Source: Paractinoplanes durhamensis (GTDB lineage: Bacteria > Actinomycetota > Actinomycetes > Mycobacteriales > Micromonosporaceae). Taken from it: a DNA stretch of 64,000 bases. The position numbers and the translations under genes are program-made. The stretch is taken from positions 117,150 to 181,149 of the forward strand of contig NZ_BOML01000048.1 in NCBI RefSeq assembly GCF_016862175.1. Reading direction: 5' to 3'. The first letter of the stretch is position 1, and the number at the start of each line of letters is the position of its first letter. Of this stretch, positions 8,676-17,119 are shown in pieces. The notes below the pieces were generated by a model. The model ran no database searches. It saw nothing but the letters and a program-made list of their open reading frames with translations, and had not been told where the DNA came from.

Positions 8676-9629
8676 ATGACCGCCGCGGGTTCCCGCATCG
8701 TCGCGATGGGCCACTACCAGCCCTCGCGCGTCGTCACCAACAACGACCTGGCCAGCACCATCGACACCAACGACGAGTGGATCCGGGACCGGGTCGGCAT
8801 CGCCGAGCGGCGCATCGCCGGGGCCGAGACCGTCGCCGACATGGCCACCTACGCGGCCGAGAAGGCCCTGGCCAACTCCGGTCTCACCGCCGCCGACATC
8901 GACCTGGTCACGGTCGCCACCTGCACCTCGATCGACCGCTGCCCGAACGTCGCGACCCGGGTCGCGGCCCGGCTCGGCATCGCCGCCCCGGCCGCGTTCG
9001 ATCTGAACACCGCCTGCTCCGGCTTCTCCTACGCGGTCGGCACCGCCGACCACGCGATCCGGGCCGGCGCGGCGCACAACGCCCTCGTGATCGGCGCCGA
9101 GAAGCTCTCCGACGTCACCGACTGGACCGACCGCAAGACCGCCGTGCTCTTCGGCGACGCGGCCGGCGCGGCCGTGATCAGCGCCGTCGCCGACGGCGAG
9201 GAGGCCGGCATCGGCCCGGTCCTGTGGGGCTCGGCGCCGGACAAGGGCGACGTCCTGAAGATCGAGGGCTGGCAGCCGTACATCGAGCAGGACGGCCAGG
9301 TGGTCTTCCGCTGGGCGACCACCGCGCTCGCCCCGTTCGCCCGCCAGACCTGCGAGAAGGCCGGCATCGACGTCTCCGAGCTGGCCGCCTTCGTCCCGCA
9401 CCAGGCCAACGCCCGGATCATCGACGGCATCGTGAAGCGGCTCGGCCTCGGGCCCAACGTGGTCGTCCCGAAGGACCTGGTCATGTCCGGCAACACCTCC
9501 GCGGCAAGCATCCCGCTGGCCCTGTCCAAGCTGGTCGAGCGCCGGGAGGTGCCCTCGGGCGCCCCGGTCCTGCTCTTCGGCTTCGGCGGCGGCCTCACCT
9601 ACGCCGGCCAGGTCGTCCGCTGCCCGTGA
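8676..9629 (+). CDS. fabH: Beta-ketoacyl-ACP synthase III
   Basis: A 317-residue KAS III that condenses a short acyl-CoA with malonyl-ACP to start fatty acid chains. In actinobacteria it typically accepts branched primers. The Cys-His-Asn triad is visible: C114 in NTACSGF, H242 in PHQAN and N273 in GNTSAAS. The ATG lies 31 nt after fabD with a GAAGGAG ribosome site. The length is slightly short for the family but all motifs are intact. Confidence 0.97.
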   Translation: MTAAGSRIVAMGHYQPSRVVTNNDLASTIDTNDEWIRDRVGIAERRIAGAETVADMATYAAEKALANSGLTAADIDLVTVATCTSIDRCPNVATRVAARLGIAAPAAFDLNTACSGFSYAVGTADHAIRAGAAHNALVIGAEKLSDVTDWTDRKTAVLFGDAAGAAVISAVADGEEAGIGPVLWGSAPDKGDVLKIEGWQPYIEQDGQVVFRWATTALAPFARQTCEKAGIDVSELAAFVPHQANARIIDGIVKRLGLGPNVVVPKDLVMSGNTSAASIPLALSKLVERREVPSGAPVLLFGFGGGLTYAGQVVRCP

Positions 9630-9684
9630 CGGGCGGACACCCAGCCGGAGCACCTCCCCAACTGTTGAGAGGAATCACCAAGAA

Positions 9685-9927
9685 ATGGCAACTCGCGAAG
9701 AGATCACCTCTGGCCTCGCCGAGATCCTCGAGGAGGTCGCCGGGGTGAACCCGGACGACGTCGCCGAGGGGAAGTCCTTCACCGACGACCTGGACGTCGA
9801 CTCGCTGTCGATGGTCGAGGTCGTGGTGGCCGCCGAGGAGAAGTTCGGCGTCAAGATCCCCGACAACGAGGTGCAGAACCTGAAGACCGTCGGCGACGCC
9901 GTCTCCTACATCGAGGCGAATCACTGA
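9685..9927 (+). CDS. acpP: Acyl carrier protein
   Basis: An 80-residue acidic acyl carrier protein. The phosphopantetheine attachment site is S40 in the motif DVDSLS. It carries growing acyl chains between the Fab enzymes. It sits between fabH and fabF, with a GAGAGGAA ribosome site and 1 nt between its stop and the fabF start, so co-translation with fabF is likely. Confidence 0.97.
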   Translation: MATREEITSGLAEILEEVAGVNPDDVAEGKSFTDDLDVDSLSMVEVVVAAEEKFGVKIPDNEVQNLKTVGDAVSYIEANH

Positions 9928-9928
9928 C

Positions 9929-11155
9929 ATGAGCAACGTAGACGTCGTCGTCACCGGGCTCGGCGCGACCACCCCGTTGGGCGGGGACGTCGCGTCCACC
10001 TGGGACGCCATGCTCGCCGGCCGCTCCGGGGTGAGTGCTCTCACCCAGGAGTGGGCCGCGCAGATGCCCGTCCGCATCGCCGCCGAACTCGCCGTCGAGC
10101 CTTCCGAGGTCATCGAGCGGGTCCGGCTGCGCCGCCTGGACCGCTCCGAGGCGATCGCGCTGATCGCCGCGAAGCAGGCCTGGGCCGACGCCGGCCTGGA
10201 AGGGTCCGGGCTCGACCCGGAGCGCCTCGGGGTCAGCTTCGGCAGCGGAATAGGGGGCGCACAGACCCTCCTCAACCAGGACGACATCCTGGAAGCCTCC
10301 GGGCCCCGCAAGGTCAGCCCGCACACCGTGCCGATGCTCATGCCGAACGGGCCGGCCGCCTGGATCGGCATCGACTTCGGCGCGCAGGCCGGTGTGCACG
10401 CCATGGCCAGCGCCTGCGCCACCGGCGCCGAGGCCCTCGCGCTGGGTCTCGACATCATCCGCTCCGGCCGCGCCGACGTGGTCATCGCCGGTGGCACCGA
10501 AGCGGTCATCCACCCCCTGCCGTTCGCCGGTTTCGCCGCCATGCGGGCCATGTCGACCCGCAACGACGAGCCGGAGAAGGCGTCCCGCCCGTGGGACAAG
10601 AACCGCGACGGCTTCGTCTTCGGCGAGGGCTCGGGCGCGGTCATCCTGGAACGCGCCGACCACGCCAAGGCTCGCGGTGCCCGGGTGTACGCCCGGCTCG
10701 CCGGCGCCGGCATCACGTCCGACGGGTTCGACATCGTCCAGCCCGACCCGGAGTGCAAGGGCGGCATCCGGGCGATGAGCAGGGCACTCCGCGACGCCGG
10801 TCTGACCGGCGCCGACATCGCCCACGTCAACGCGCACGCCACCTCCACCCCGGCCGGCGACATGGGCGAGATCATCGGCATCCGGACCGCGGTGGGCGCC
10901 CACCCGGTGATCACCTCGACCAAGTCGATGTCCGGGCACCTGCTCGGCGCGGCCGGTGCGGTCGAGTCGATCGCCGCCATCCTCGCCATCCGGGACAGCG
11001 TGGTTCCCCCCACGATCAACCTGGATGACCCCGACGACCGGCTGGACCTCGACGTGGCGGCGCACAAGGCCCGCCCGCTGGAGATCCACGCGGCGATGAA
11101 CAACTCGTTCGGCTTCGGCGGCCACAACGTGGCGCTCGTCTTCACCCGGCCGTGA
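9929..11155 (+). CDS. fabF: Beta-ketoacyl-ACP synthase II
   Basis: A 408-residue KAS II that elongates acyl-ACP chains by decarboxylative condensation with malonyl-ACP. The catalytic triad is C163 in SACATG, H303 in NAHATSTPAGD and H337 in SGHLLGAAG. It is the last gene of the fab operon and is followed by a strong hairpin terminator shared with the convergent GH3 gene. Confidence 0.97.
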   Translation: MSNVDVVVTGLGATTPLGGDVASTWDAMLAGRSGVSALTQEWAAQMPVRIAAELAVEPSEVIERVRLRRLDRSEAIALIAAKQAWADAGLEGSGLDPERLGVSFGSGIGGAQTLLNQDDILEASGPRKVSPHTVPMLMPNGPAAWIGIDFGAQAGVHAMASACATGAEALALGLDIIRSGRADVVIAGGTEAVIHPLPFAGFAAMRAMSTRNDEPEKASRPWDKNRDGFVFGEGSGAVILERADHAKARGARVYARLAGAGITSDGFDIVQPDPECKGGIRAMSRALRDAGLTGADIAHVNAHATSTPAGDMGEIIGIRTAVGAHPVITSTKSMSGHLLGAAGAVESIAAILAIRDSVVPPTINLDDPDDRLDLDVAAHKARPLEIHAAMNNSFGFGGHNVALVFTRP

Positions 11156-11162
11156 CGACCAC

Positions 11163-11206
11163 CGTTCCGGGCCCGGAGGCGACCTTCGACCTCCGGGACC
11201 GGAACG
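11163..11206. terminator. Bidirectional hairpin between fabF and GH3 gene
   Basis: An inverted repeat, GTTCCGG-gc-CCGGAGG with CCTCCGG-ga-CCGGAAC, encloses a short loop between two convergent genes. No T-run follows on either side, as is common in high-GC actinobacteria. Confidence 0.7.
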
Positions 11207-11218
11207 TGCGGCGCTGAA

Positions 11219-12958
11219 CTACCCGCAGGCCGTCCGGGGCAGCCCGGGCACCGCGACCGGCGATTTCCCCGGCGCCTTGGTCTTGCCGGCGATCACCGAG
11301 GCCAGCGCGGTCAGCGACAGCTTGCTCGACGAGTACGAGGCGACCAGCACCGGTGACTTCGCCGAGGCCAGCAGGCCGGGCGTGTCCATGATGACCGTCA
11401 CGGCCGCGGCCTGGTCCAGGTCGGCGGCCTTGTCGCCGTACCCCACCAGGTGGATGATCTTGCCGCCGGCCGCCTGAACGTTCACGCCGGCCGCCTGCAG
11501 GGCCCGCACCAGCGTCACCCGGGCCACCTCGCGGCCGTCGGCCGCGGTGACCGTGACCGGCCCGGCGACCAGCGGCCCGGCGCACGCTCCGCGGAGCACG
11601 GTGATCGACGCGGCGTCCAGCGCGGCGACCGCCTGCTGGTGGGCGGCCGAGCCGACGACGCCGACCGACGGCGGCGGGGTCCGCGCGGTGCGGAACTTCA
11701 GGGTGAGGATCCGGGTGACCGCCTCGACCAGGCGTTCCCGCTTGAGCGAGCCGCTCTTGAGGCCGGCCACGATGCCGTCCCGGGCGCCGGCGATGTCCGG
11801 CGGCATCAGCAGCATGTCGTTGCCGGCGTTCAGGGCGCGCACCGCGGCCTCCCCGGCCGGCCACTTCATCGCCGGCGGCATGTTCATCGCGTCGGTGATC
11901 GCGACGCCGGTGAACTTCAGGCCGCCGCGCAGCACGTCCGTCATGATCTTGTGGGAGAACGTGGCCGGCACACCCTTGTCCAGCGCCTGCACGTCCAGGT
12001 GGCCGGACATCACCACGCCGGCGCCGGCCGCCACGCCCGCCTGGAACGGCGGCAGGTCCTGCGCCGTCCACTGGGCGGCCGACTGGGTCACCACCGGCAG
12101 ACCCTCGTGACTGTCCCCACCGGTGTGCCCGTGCCCCGGGAAGTGCTTGAGGGCGGCCGCCACCCCACCGGCGCGCAGCCCGCGCACCGCCGCCGCGACC
12201 TGCCCGCCGTTGGCCGCCGCGTCGGCGCCGAACGAGCGGGAGCCGATCACCGTGCCGGACTGCGGCCCGAGGGTGTCGGCGACCGGTGCGAAGTCGACGG
12301 TGACGCCCATCGCGGCCAGTTCCTCGCCGGCCGCCTTCCACGCGTCCTCGGTGAGCGGGGACTGCCCGGCCGCGCCCGCCCCCATCGCCGACGGCAGCAT
12401 GGTGACGCCGTTGGTGATCCGGGTGACCACGCCGTACTCCTGGTCGGTGCCGATCATCAGCGGGGCGCCGCCCGGGAGTTGCCGGGCCGCCGCCTGCAGG
12501 CCGTCGGTGAGTTTGCGGACCTGCGGCGGGTTCTCCACGTTGGTCGCCGGGTTGGTGGAGCCGGTCGGATCCTGCGGCGCGAAGCTGACCAGGATGAGGC
12601 CGCCGAGGTGGTATTTGGCGATCATCTGGGCCGGGGTGTCCACACCGGCCAGCCCCTGATTGCCGGTCGCCGAGGTCTTGTCCACGATGTTCGCGTCACT
12701 GCCGTACGCGTACGGCATGAGAACCTGGCCGGCCAGATCGGCGTCGCTCATCGCGGCGATCGCGGTGGCGGCCTGCGCCGCCGGGTCGCCACTGGGCGTC
12801 GGGCCCGGCGCGGAGGTGGCCGCCGGGGGCACCGAGACGGCATCGGCCGCCCCGGTCGGAGAGGCGGCCGGTTCATCCTTTTTGTCGCTACAGGCAGCTG
12901 CGGCCAGCAACAACGGGATGACCAGGGCGAACCGCAGACTCCTCTTCACCTGTGTCAT
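11219..12958 (-). CDS. GH3 beta-N-acetylhexosaminidase-like lipoprotein
   Basis: A 579-residue glycoside hydrolase family 3 protein with a lipoprotein signal (lipobox LAAAAC, cysteine near residue 23), so it should act on the outer face of the membrane. The NagZ signature KHFPGHGHTGGDSHEG is complete, including the Asp-Ser-His general acid dyad, and the nucleophile is the Asp of GVAITDAM. NagZ-type enzymes remove N-acetylglucosamine from muropeptides, or from chitin oligomers in secreted forms. The C-terminus is a divergent alpha/beta domain. The ATG at 12958 is chosen because it opens the signal peptide (MTQVKRSLRF). Confidence 0.9.
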   Translation of the reverse strand: MTQVKRSLRFALVIPLLLAAAACSDKKDEPAASPTGAADAVSVPPAATSAPGPTPSGDPAAQAATAIAAMSDADLAGQVLMPYAYGSDANIVDKTSATGNQGLAGVDTPAQMIAKYHLGGLILVSFAPQDPTGSTNPATNVENPPQVRKLTDGLQAAARQLPGGAPLMIGTDQEYGVVTRITNGVTMLPSAMGAGAAGQSPLTEDAWKAAGEELAAMGVTVDFAPVADTLGPQSGTVIGSRSFGADAAANGGQVAAAVRGLRAGGVAAALKHFPGHGHTGGDSHEGLPVVTQSAAQWTAQDLPPFQAGVAAGAGVVMSGHLDVQALDKGVPATFSHKIMTDVLRGGLKFTGVAITDAMNMPPAMKWPAGEAAVRALNAGNDMLLMPPDIAGARDGIVAGLKSGSLKRERLVEAVTRILTLKFRTARTPPPSVGVVGSAAHQQAVAALDAASITVLRGACAGPLVAGPVTVTAADGREVARVTLVRALQAAGVNVQAAGGKIIHLVGYGDKAADLDQAAAVTVIMDTPGLLASAKSPVLVASYSSSKLSLTALASVIAGKTKAPGKSPVAVPGLPRTACG

Positions 12959-13070
12959 CTCAGCAGGCCAACGCCACCCGTGCAAATTTCACGAATTTAT
13001 CCCGATTTATCACGAGTGTCGGGTTTGTTGGGCGCAGGCGGGATCGCCGAGCGCCGCCGGGGTGACCGGC

Positions 13071-13562
13071 TCAGCCGACCCGGGTGAGCAGCGTGACCGG
13101 AGCACCGTCGCCGGCGTACCGGAACGGCTCCAGCTCCGCGTCCCACGCGGTGCCCAGCGCCTTTTCCAGGGCATGGGCCAGGGCCTCCGGCGCTCGCGCG
13201 GAGGCCATGATGGCGCGCAACCGGTCCTCGCCCAGCTGAATGTCCCCGGAAGCGCCCATGATCCCGTGGAAGAGCCCGCGGCCCGGCACATGCATGAAAC
13301 GTTCACCGTCCACGCCTGCGCTGGGTTCCTCGGTAACCTCGAAACGGATCATGGGCCACTGCCGGAGGGCAGCAGCCAGCTCGGCGCCGGTCCCAGAACG
13401 CCCGGTCCAGCTGCATTCGGCCCGTCGCATGCCCGGATCAACGGGCTGCACGGTCCATTGCAGGTTGACCGGCGCGGTCAGGACGCGCGCGATCGCCCAC
13501 TCGACGTGCTGGCACACGGCAAGTGGGGTCGAGTGGACGTATACGACGCCACACGTTGGCAC
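13071..13562 (-). CDS. DUF3145 family protein
   Basis: A 163-residue protein matching the actinobacteria-specific DUF3145 family. It begins with the family-typical GVVYVHSTPLAVCQHVEWAI and contains the conserved WTVQPVDPGMRRAECSWTG, IRFEVTEEPSAG.DGERFMHVPGRGLFHG and GDIQLGEDRLRAIM segments. The function of the family is unknown. It is monocistronic and divergent from the small gene at 13806. Confidence 0.9.
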   Translation of the reverse strand: MPTCGVVYVHSTPLAVCQHVEWAIARVLTAPVNLQWTVQPVDPGMRRAECSWTGRSGTGAELAAALRQWPMIRFEVTEEPSAGVDGERFMHVPGRGLFHGIMGASGDIQLGEDRLRAIMASARAPEALAHALEKALGTAWDAELEPFRYAGDGAPVTLLTRVG

Positions 13563-13805
13563 GGTGACCTCCCGGAGACCGAGGTGCGTCTTCCCCTACG
13601 ACCTCGACCGCGGTTGATCGTGTCCCATGATGCCGGTTGGTACGGATGGTGCGCCAGAGAATCGGCAACATCGACATCGGAACTGCCGTAGTGGCACATC
13701 CTGCTCAACGGCCGGACCAGCTCCGACGGCACGGTTCCCTGGACTTCGTGTAGAGTTGCCACGGCCTTTTTATGCTTTCCCAAGGATTCATCAAGGAGCT
13801 ACGCC

Positions 13806-14135
13806 GTGGCGAGCAACACCTCAAAGACCGCCCGCGCATCCGTCCGCGCCGGCCAGAGCACCGGGGGCGCCCTCAGTGTGCTCGGTGAGTACAAGTACCT
13901 CATCCCGCTCGCCAACGGCCGCTTCGCCTACGTGCGCAACCTGACCAACGGCAAGACGGCCCACCTCAAGACCGACTCCGACGCGTTCGTCGAGGAGATC
14001 CGCATCCTCGCCGCCGCCGGTCACGGCCCGAAGGTCCGCGCCGAGCTGACCGCGCTCGAGGCTGCCCACCCGCAGGACGGCTGGAGCGCCACCGAGAAGC
14101 GCCTGGCCGACGCCGGCGTCTTCGAGACCGCCTGA
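13806..14135 (+). CDS. Small basic-to-neutral hypothetical protein, strongly expressed layout
   Basis: A 109-residue protein that I do not recognise. The first 25 residues are Ser/Thr/Ala-rich. The centre, LGEYKYLIPLANGRFAYVRNLTNGKTAHLKTD, looks like a small beta-sheet, and an alpha-helical tail follows. A good ribosome site (AAGGAG, 8 nt before the GTG) and an intrinsic terminator with a T-run 10 nt after the stop suggest a discrete, well-expressed monocistronic gene. A possible -10 box is TATGCT at 13771-13776. Confidence 0.75.
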   Translation: MASNTSKTARASVRAGQSTGGALSVLGEYKYLIPLANGRFAYVRNLTNGKTAHLKTDSDAFVEEIRILAAAGHGPKVRAELTALEAAHPQDGWSATEKRLADAGVFETA

Positions 14136-14144
14136 CCCACCGTC

Positions 14145-14175
14145 AAAGGCGCTTCCCCACGGGGAGGCGCCTTTT
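14145..14175 (+). terminator. Rho-independent terminator
   Basis: The stem AGGCGCTTCCCC / GGGGAGGCGCCT (one unpaired base) is followed by five T residues. It is the clearest intrinsic terminator in the window. Confidence 0.85.
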
Positions 14176-14492
14176 TCGCGCCCTCTGATCATCAGCCCAC
14201 CGAGATCATCGAGGCGCAATAACCCCAAAACACCATAAAGTACGCACATGCCAGGGCCCCCGCCAAGCAGCGCAAGCCCCGCGCACCCCCGGGCCGTTGC
14301 GCGTCTTTCGCGTGAGGTGGCGCCGCACGCGAAAGGCGCGCTGCGGCCCGGAGGCCGCGGCTAGGTCGCGGTGCTCGGCGGGGGCCAGTGCTGGCTCGTA
14401 CTCTCCGGAAGAGAGGGATCGGCACCGGCTGGAGCGGATCTCCGGAGAAGGAGAACCGCTCGGCTGCCGGGTTTCGGGGGCGTAGGGGGCGC
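14176..14492. repeat. Gene-free spacer with 16-bp inverted repeat
   Basis: Between the terminator and the carbonic anhydrase stop lies a strong inverted repeat: GCGCGTCTTTCGCGTG (14299-14314) and CACGCGAAAGGCGCGC (14326-14341), with an 11-nt loop and one G-T pair. No coding region is supported in the rest of the spacer. Confidence 0.6.
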
Positions 14493-15113
14493 TCAGGGCA
14501 GGAGGTCGACCAAGCCGGTGTCCAGGTCGTAGGCCGCGCCGACGATGTCCACCTGGCCGGCCGCCACCGCCTCCGGGACGCCGGCGATGTCGTGCATGCG
14601 CAGGACCGTGCGGGCCACGTGGGCTCGCATCGCCTTCTCGGCGGCGTCCGGGTCGTCGGCGCCGACCGCGAGCACCGCGGGGGTCAGCTGTTCGACCAGG
14701 TAGCCGATGTCGCCCTCGGGGTGCTCGTTGGCGCGGACCGCGTCGACGGTGGCCTGGACGGCGCCGCAGCGCTTGTGGCCCAAGACCATGATCAGCGGGA
14801 CGCCCAGCTTGGCGACCGCGAAGCCGACCGAGCCCAGGACCGCCCGGTCGACCACGTGGCCACCGGAGCGGACCACGCAGATGCTGCCGAAGGTCTGGTC
14901 GAAGATGGCCTCCAGGGGCACCCGGGAGTCGATGCAGCCGACCACGACGGCGTGCGGCAGCTGGTCGCCCGAGGCGGCGGCGGCCGCGGAGACCCGGTGG
15001 CCGTGTTCGGGGCGGCCACTCACGAAGCGTTTGTTGCCCGCGACCAGTTCGGCCAGGGCTTCCTCGGCGGAGAGGATCGGCGGTGTGGGCGTGGCCGACG
15101 GTTCGGTCGTCAT
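14493..15113 (-). CDS. Beta-class carbonic anhydrase
   Basis: A 206-residue zinc enzyme interconverting CO2 and bicarbonate; bicarbonate feeds carboxylases such as acetyl-CoA carboxylase. The beta-class ligands are present: Cys and the Asp-Arg dyad in VVGCIDSRVP, then His and Cys in LGHKRCGAV. The ATG at 15113 (MTTEPSATP) is chosen as the family-typical start. Upstream in-frame GTG codons exist and none has a strong ribosome site, so the start is uncertain by up to 18 residues. Confidence 0.93.
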   Translation of the reverse strand: MTTEPSATPTPPILSAEEALAELVAGNKRFVSGRPEHGHRVSAAAAASGDQLPHAVVVGCIDSRVPLEAIFDQTFGSICVVRSGGHVVDRAVLGSVGFAVAKLGVPLIMVLGHKRCGAVQATVDAVRANEHPEGDIGYLVEQLTPAVLAVGADDPDAAEKAMRAHVARTVLRMHDIAGVPEAVAAGQVDIVGAAYDLDTGLVDLLP

Positions 15114-15282
15114 GAGGGGATTCTTGCCGAGATCGGGCAGGTGAACACGGAGTGCGAGACAACTCACTTTCCGCTGCCGAACTCGCCAAGAAATCTGTTC
15201 GCAACAGTGGCGGTCTGACTGATCGCGAGTGATGCTTATTACCCGTGGGTACTACGGGGCCGTGCTACTCGCGGAGGTGCCC

Positions 15283-16224
15283 ATGTCCGAGCGGTCGCCC
15301 TTGACTCTCGCTGACGGTGTGACGCTGAGCCTGGAGTCGTGGGGTCCGGCGGACGCGCAGATCACCGTGGTGCTGTTGCACGGCTGGTGCCTTGATCGCC
15401 GCACCTGGCACCACCAGATCGCCGCGTTGAGCCGGATGACGCCGGAGCCGCGGGTGATCGCCTACGACACGCGCGGGCACGGCCGCTCCGGTTCCACCCG
15501 GCTGACGTCGGCGACCCTCGGCCAGCTCGGTGACGATCTCGCCCAGGTGCTGCGGCATGTCGCTCCCGACGGGCCGGTCGTGCTGGCCGGGCATTCCATG
15601 GGCGGGATGACGATCATGGAGTACGCGCACCGGTTCCCGGACGAGTTCACGTCCCGGGTGGCCGGCCTGCTCTTCGTGTCGACCACCGCGGAGGGGCACA
15701 CGCACACCCGCTACGGCCTGCCGCCGCGGCTGGCCACCCTGATGCGGGTGGGCGAGACGTTCGGCGCGGGCCTGCTGGCGCGTTCCGGGGCCTGGCGGCC
15801 CCATCGGGCGGTGCTGCCGGCCCTGCGGCCGGCGCTGCGGTGGTTGCTCTTCGGCGACGAGTACGAGGATGCGGCGCTGCAGACCACGATCAAGAGCGTG
15901 GGGCGTACGACGTTGCGCTCGATCGGTGGTTTCCGCGCCTCGATCGGTGATCAGCAGCGCCTCGACACCCTGACCCGGCTCGGTGACCTGCCGGCCGCGG
16001 TGCTGGTCGGCGACCGCGACCGGCTCACCCCGCCGCCGTGCGCGGAGGGGATCGCCGACGCGCTGCCCGGCACCGAGCTGACCGTCTACCCGGGCGCCGG
16101 GCACATGCTGATCCTGGAGCGGCACGAGGAGGTCTCGTCCGTGCTGTCGGCGATCGTGACGCAGGCCGGGTCGGCCAAGCGCACGCCCCGGGCCAAGCGG
16201 CCACGCCTGCGCCGCGCCGCCTGA
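15283..16224 (+). CDS. Alpha/beta-fold hydrolase
   Basis: A 313-residue hydrolase. The nucleophile elbow is GHSMGG, the oxyanion region follows LLHGWCLDRRTWHHQI, and the catalytic histidine is in GAGHMLILERHEEV near the C-terminus. The substrate is unknown; esterase, lactonase and epoxide hydrolase-like activities are all possible. The ATG at 15283 has GGAGG 6 nt upstream. The C-terminus is very basic (KRTPRAKRPRLRR). It is convergent with the SRPBCC gene, 1 nt apart. Confidence 0.88.
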   Translation: MSERSPLTLADGVTLSLESWGPADAQITVVLLHGWCLDRRTWHHQIAALSRMTPEPRVIAYDTRGHGRSGSTRLTSATLGQLGDDLAQVLRHVAPDGPVVLAGHSMGGMTIMEYAHRFPDEFTSRVAGLLFVSTTAEGHTHTRYGLPPRLATLMRVGETFGAGLLARSGAWRPHRAVLPALRPALRWLLFGDEYEDAALQTTIKSVGRTTLRSIGGFRASIGDQQRLDTLTRLGDLPAAVLVGDRDRLTPPPCAEGIADALPGTELTVYPGAGHMLILERHEEVSSVLSAIVTQAGSAKRTPRAKRPRLRRAA

Positions 16225-16225
16225 C

Positions 16226-16684
16226 TCAGCTCAGGGACTTCCCCAAGGCGTCCATCAGGTCCTCGGTGCCCTGCCTACGCTGCGCCGAGTTGTCCAGGCC
16301 GTCCAGGTAGACGCCCTGCTCGACGACCGCGAAGTCGGTGCCGCCGGCCTGACCGCCGCGCACCTCGACGGTGACCACCGACGCCGAGATGCGCTGCCCG
16401 TTCATCGTCATCTCGTAGGTGTAGACGATGCGCTCAGCGGGCACGATGTCGACATAGGTGGCATAGAACCCGTACCGGGTGCCGTCGTCGAAGACGGTCA
16501 CCATGGTTTCCCGGCCGCCCTCGCGGAAGTCGAACGACTCGTCCTCGCGCTTCATCTCGGCCGGGCCGCCGAACCACCGGGCCTTGGCGGCCGGGTCGGC
16601 GAACGCGTGGAAGACCCGGTCGGGGGACGCGTCGAAGTGGCGGTCGATCCGGAACGTGTCGTGCACGGCGGAATGGCTGGTCAT
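16226..16684 (-). CDS. SRPBCC/AHSA1 domain protein
   Basis: A 152-residue START-like protein with the AHSA1 pattern (FDASPDRVFHAFADPAAKARWFGG at the N-terminus, a GGRETM strand in the centre). Such proteins are small hydrophobic-ligand binding domains of unknown physiological ligand. Its ATG overlaps the stop of the ArsR gene (ATGA), a very common ArsR-SRPBCC pairing, so it is co-translated with and probably repressed by that regulator. Confidence 0.9.
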   Translation of the reverse strand: MTSHSAVHDTFRIDRHFDASPDRVFHAFADPAAKARWFGGPAEMKREDESFDFREGGRETMVTVFDDGTRYGFYATYVDIVPAERIVYTYEMTMNGQRISASVVTVEVRGGQAGGTDFAVVEQGVYLDGLDNSAQRRQGTEDLMDALGKSLS

Positions 16685-17013
16685 GATGATTCTCCTTCGT
16701 TCTCGTTCAGAAACTCTTCGAGGCGGTCGAGGCGGTGCACCCAGCCGGCCCGGCGGTCGGCGATCCACTGCTCGGCCTGCTGCAGGGCGGCCGGTTCGAG
16801 CCGGCAGGTGCGGACCCGGCCGACCTTCTCCGAGCGGACCAGGCCGCTCTCCTCCAGCACCCGCAGGTGCTGCAGGACGGCCGGCAGCGACATGGTGAGC
16901 GGTTCGGCGAGCTGTTTGACCGTGGCCGGCCCGCGGGTGAGCCGGTCGACCATGGTGCGGCGGCTGCCGTCGGCCAGGGCCGCGTAGACCCGGTCGAGCT
17001 GTTGGTTAAGCAC
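16681..17013 (-). CDS. ArsR family winged-helix repressor
   Basis: A 110-residue ArsR/SdpR-type regulator. The helix-turn-helix is ADGSRRTMVDRLTRGPATVKQLAEPLTMSLPAVLQHLRVLEESGLV. It has no cysteine metal site, so it is not a typical metal sensor. The GTG start overlaps a perfect GTTAAG/CTTAAC palindrome and follows a TAGTTA -10 box by 5 nt, so the gene seems leaderless and autoregulated. It is divergent from the HelD-like gene. Confidence 0.92.
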   Translation of the reverse strand: MLNQQLDRVYAALADGSRRTMVDRLTRGPATVKQLAEPLTMSLPAVLQHLRVLEESGLVRSEKVGRVRTCRLEPAALQQAEQWIADRRAGWVHRLDRLEEFLNENEGESS

Positions 17014-17024
17014 CTACTTAACTA
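17005..17024 (-). promoter_or_regulatory. ArsR operator overlapping the start codon and -10 box
   Basis: GTTAAG (17005-17010) and CTTAAC (17017-17022) form a perfect 6-6-6 inverted repeat. It includes most of the TAGTTA -10 box (17024-17019, minus strand) and the GTG start, so a bound repressor would block transcription start directly. Confidence 0.55.
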
Positions 17025-17119
17025 TTCGGAATGAGACCCGCCTGTCAAGGCCCGGCCGCGTGGGAGTAAGTTCGATTGCCCCCTTTTTTCGGGCGCAAGA
17101 AGCAGGGAGACCCACCGAC

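Noticed and set aside
17041..17119. A rifamycin-associated element upstream of the HelD-like gene
   Set aside because: No good inverted repeat of that type is present; only a loose TTGCCC...GGGCGCAA arrangement is seen.
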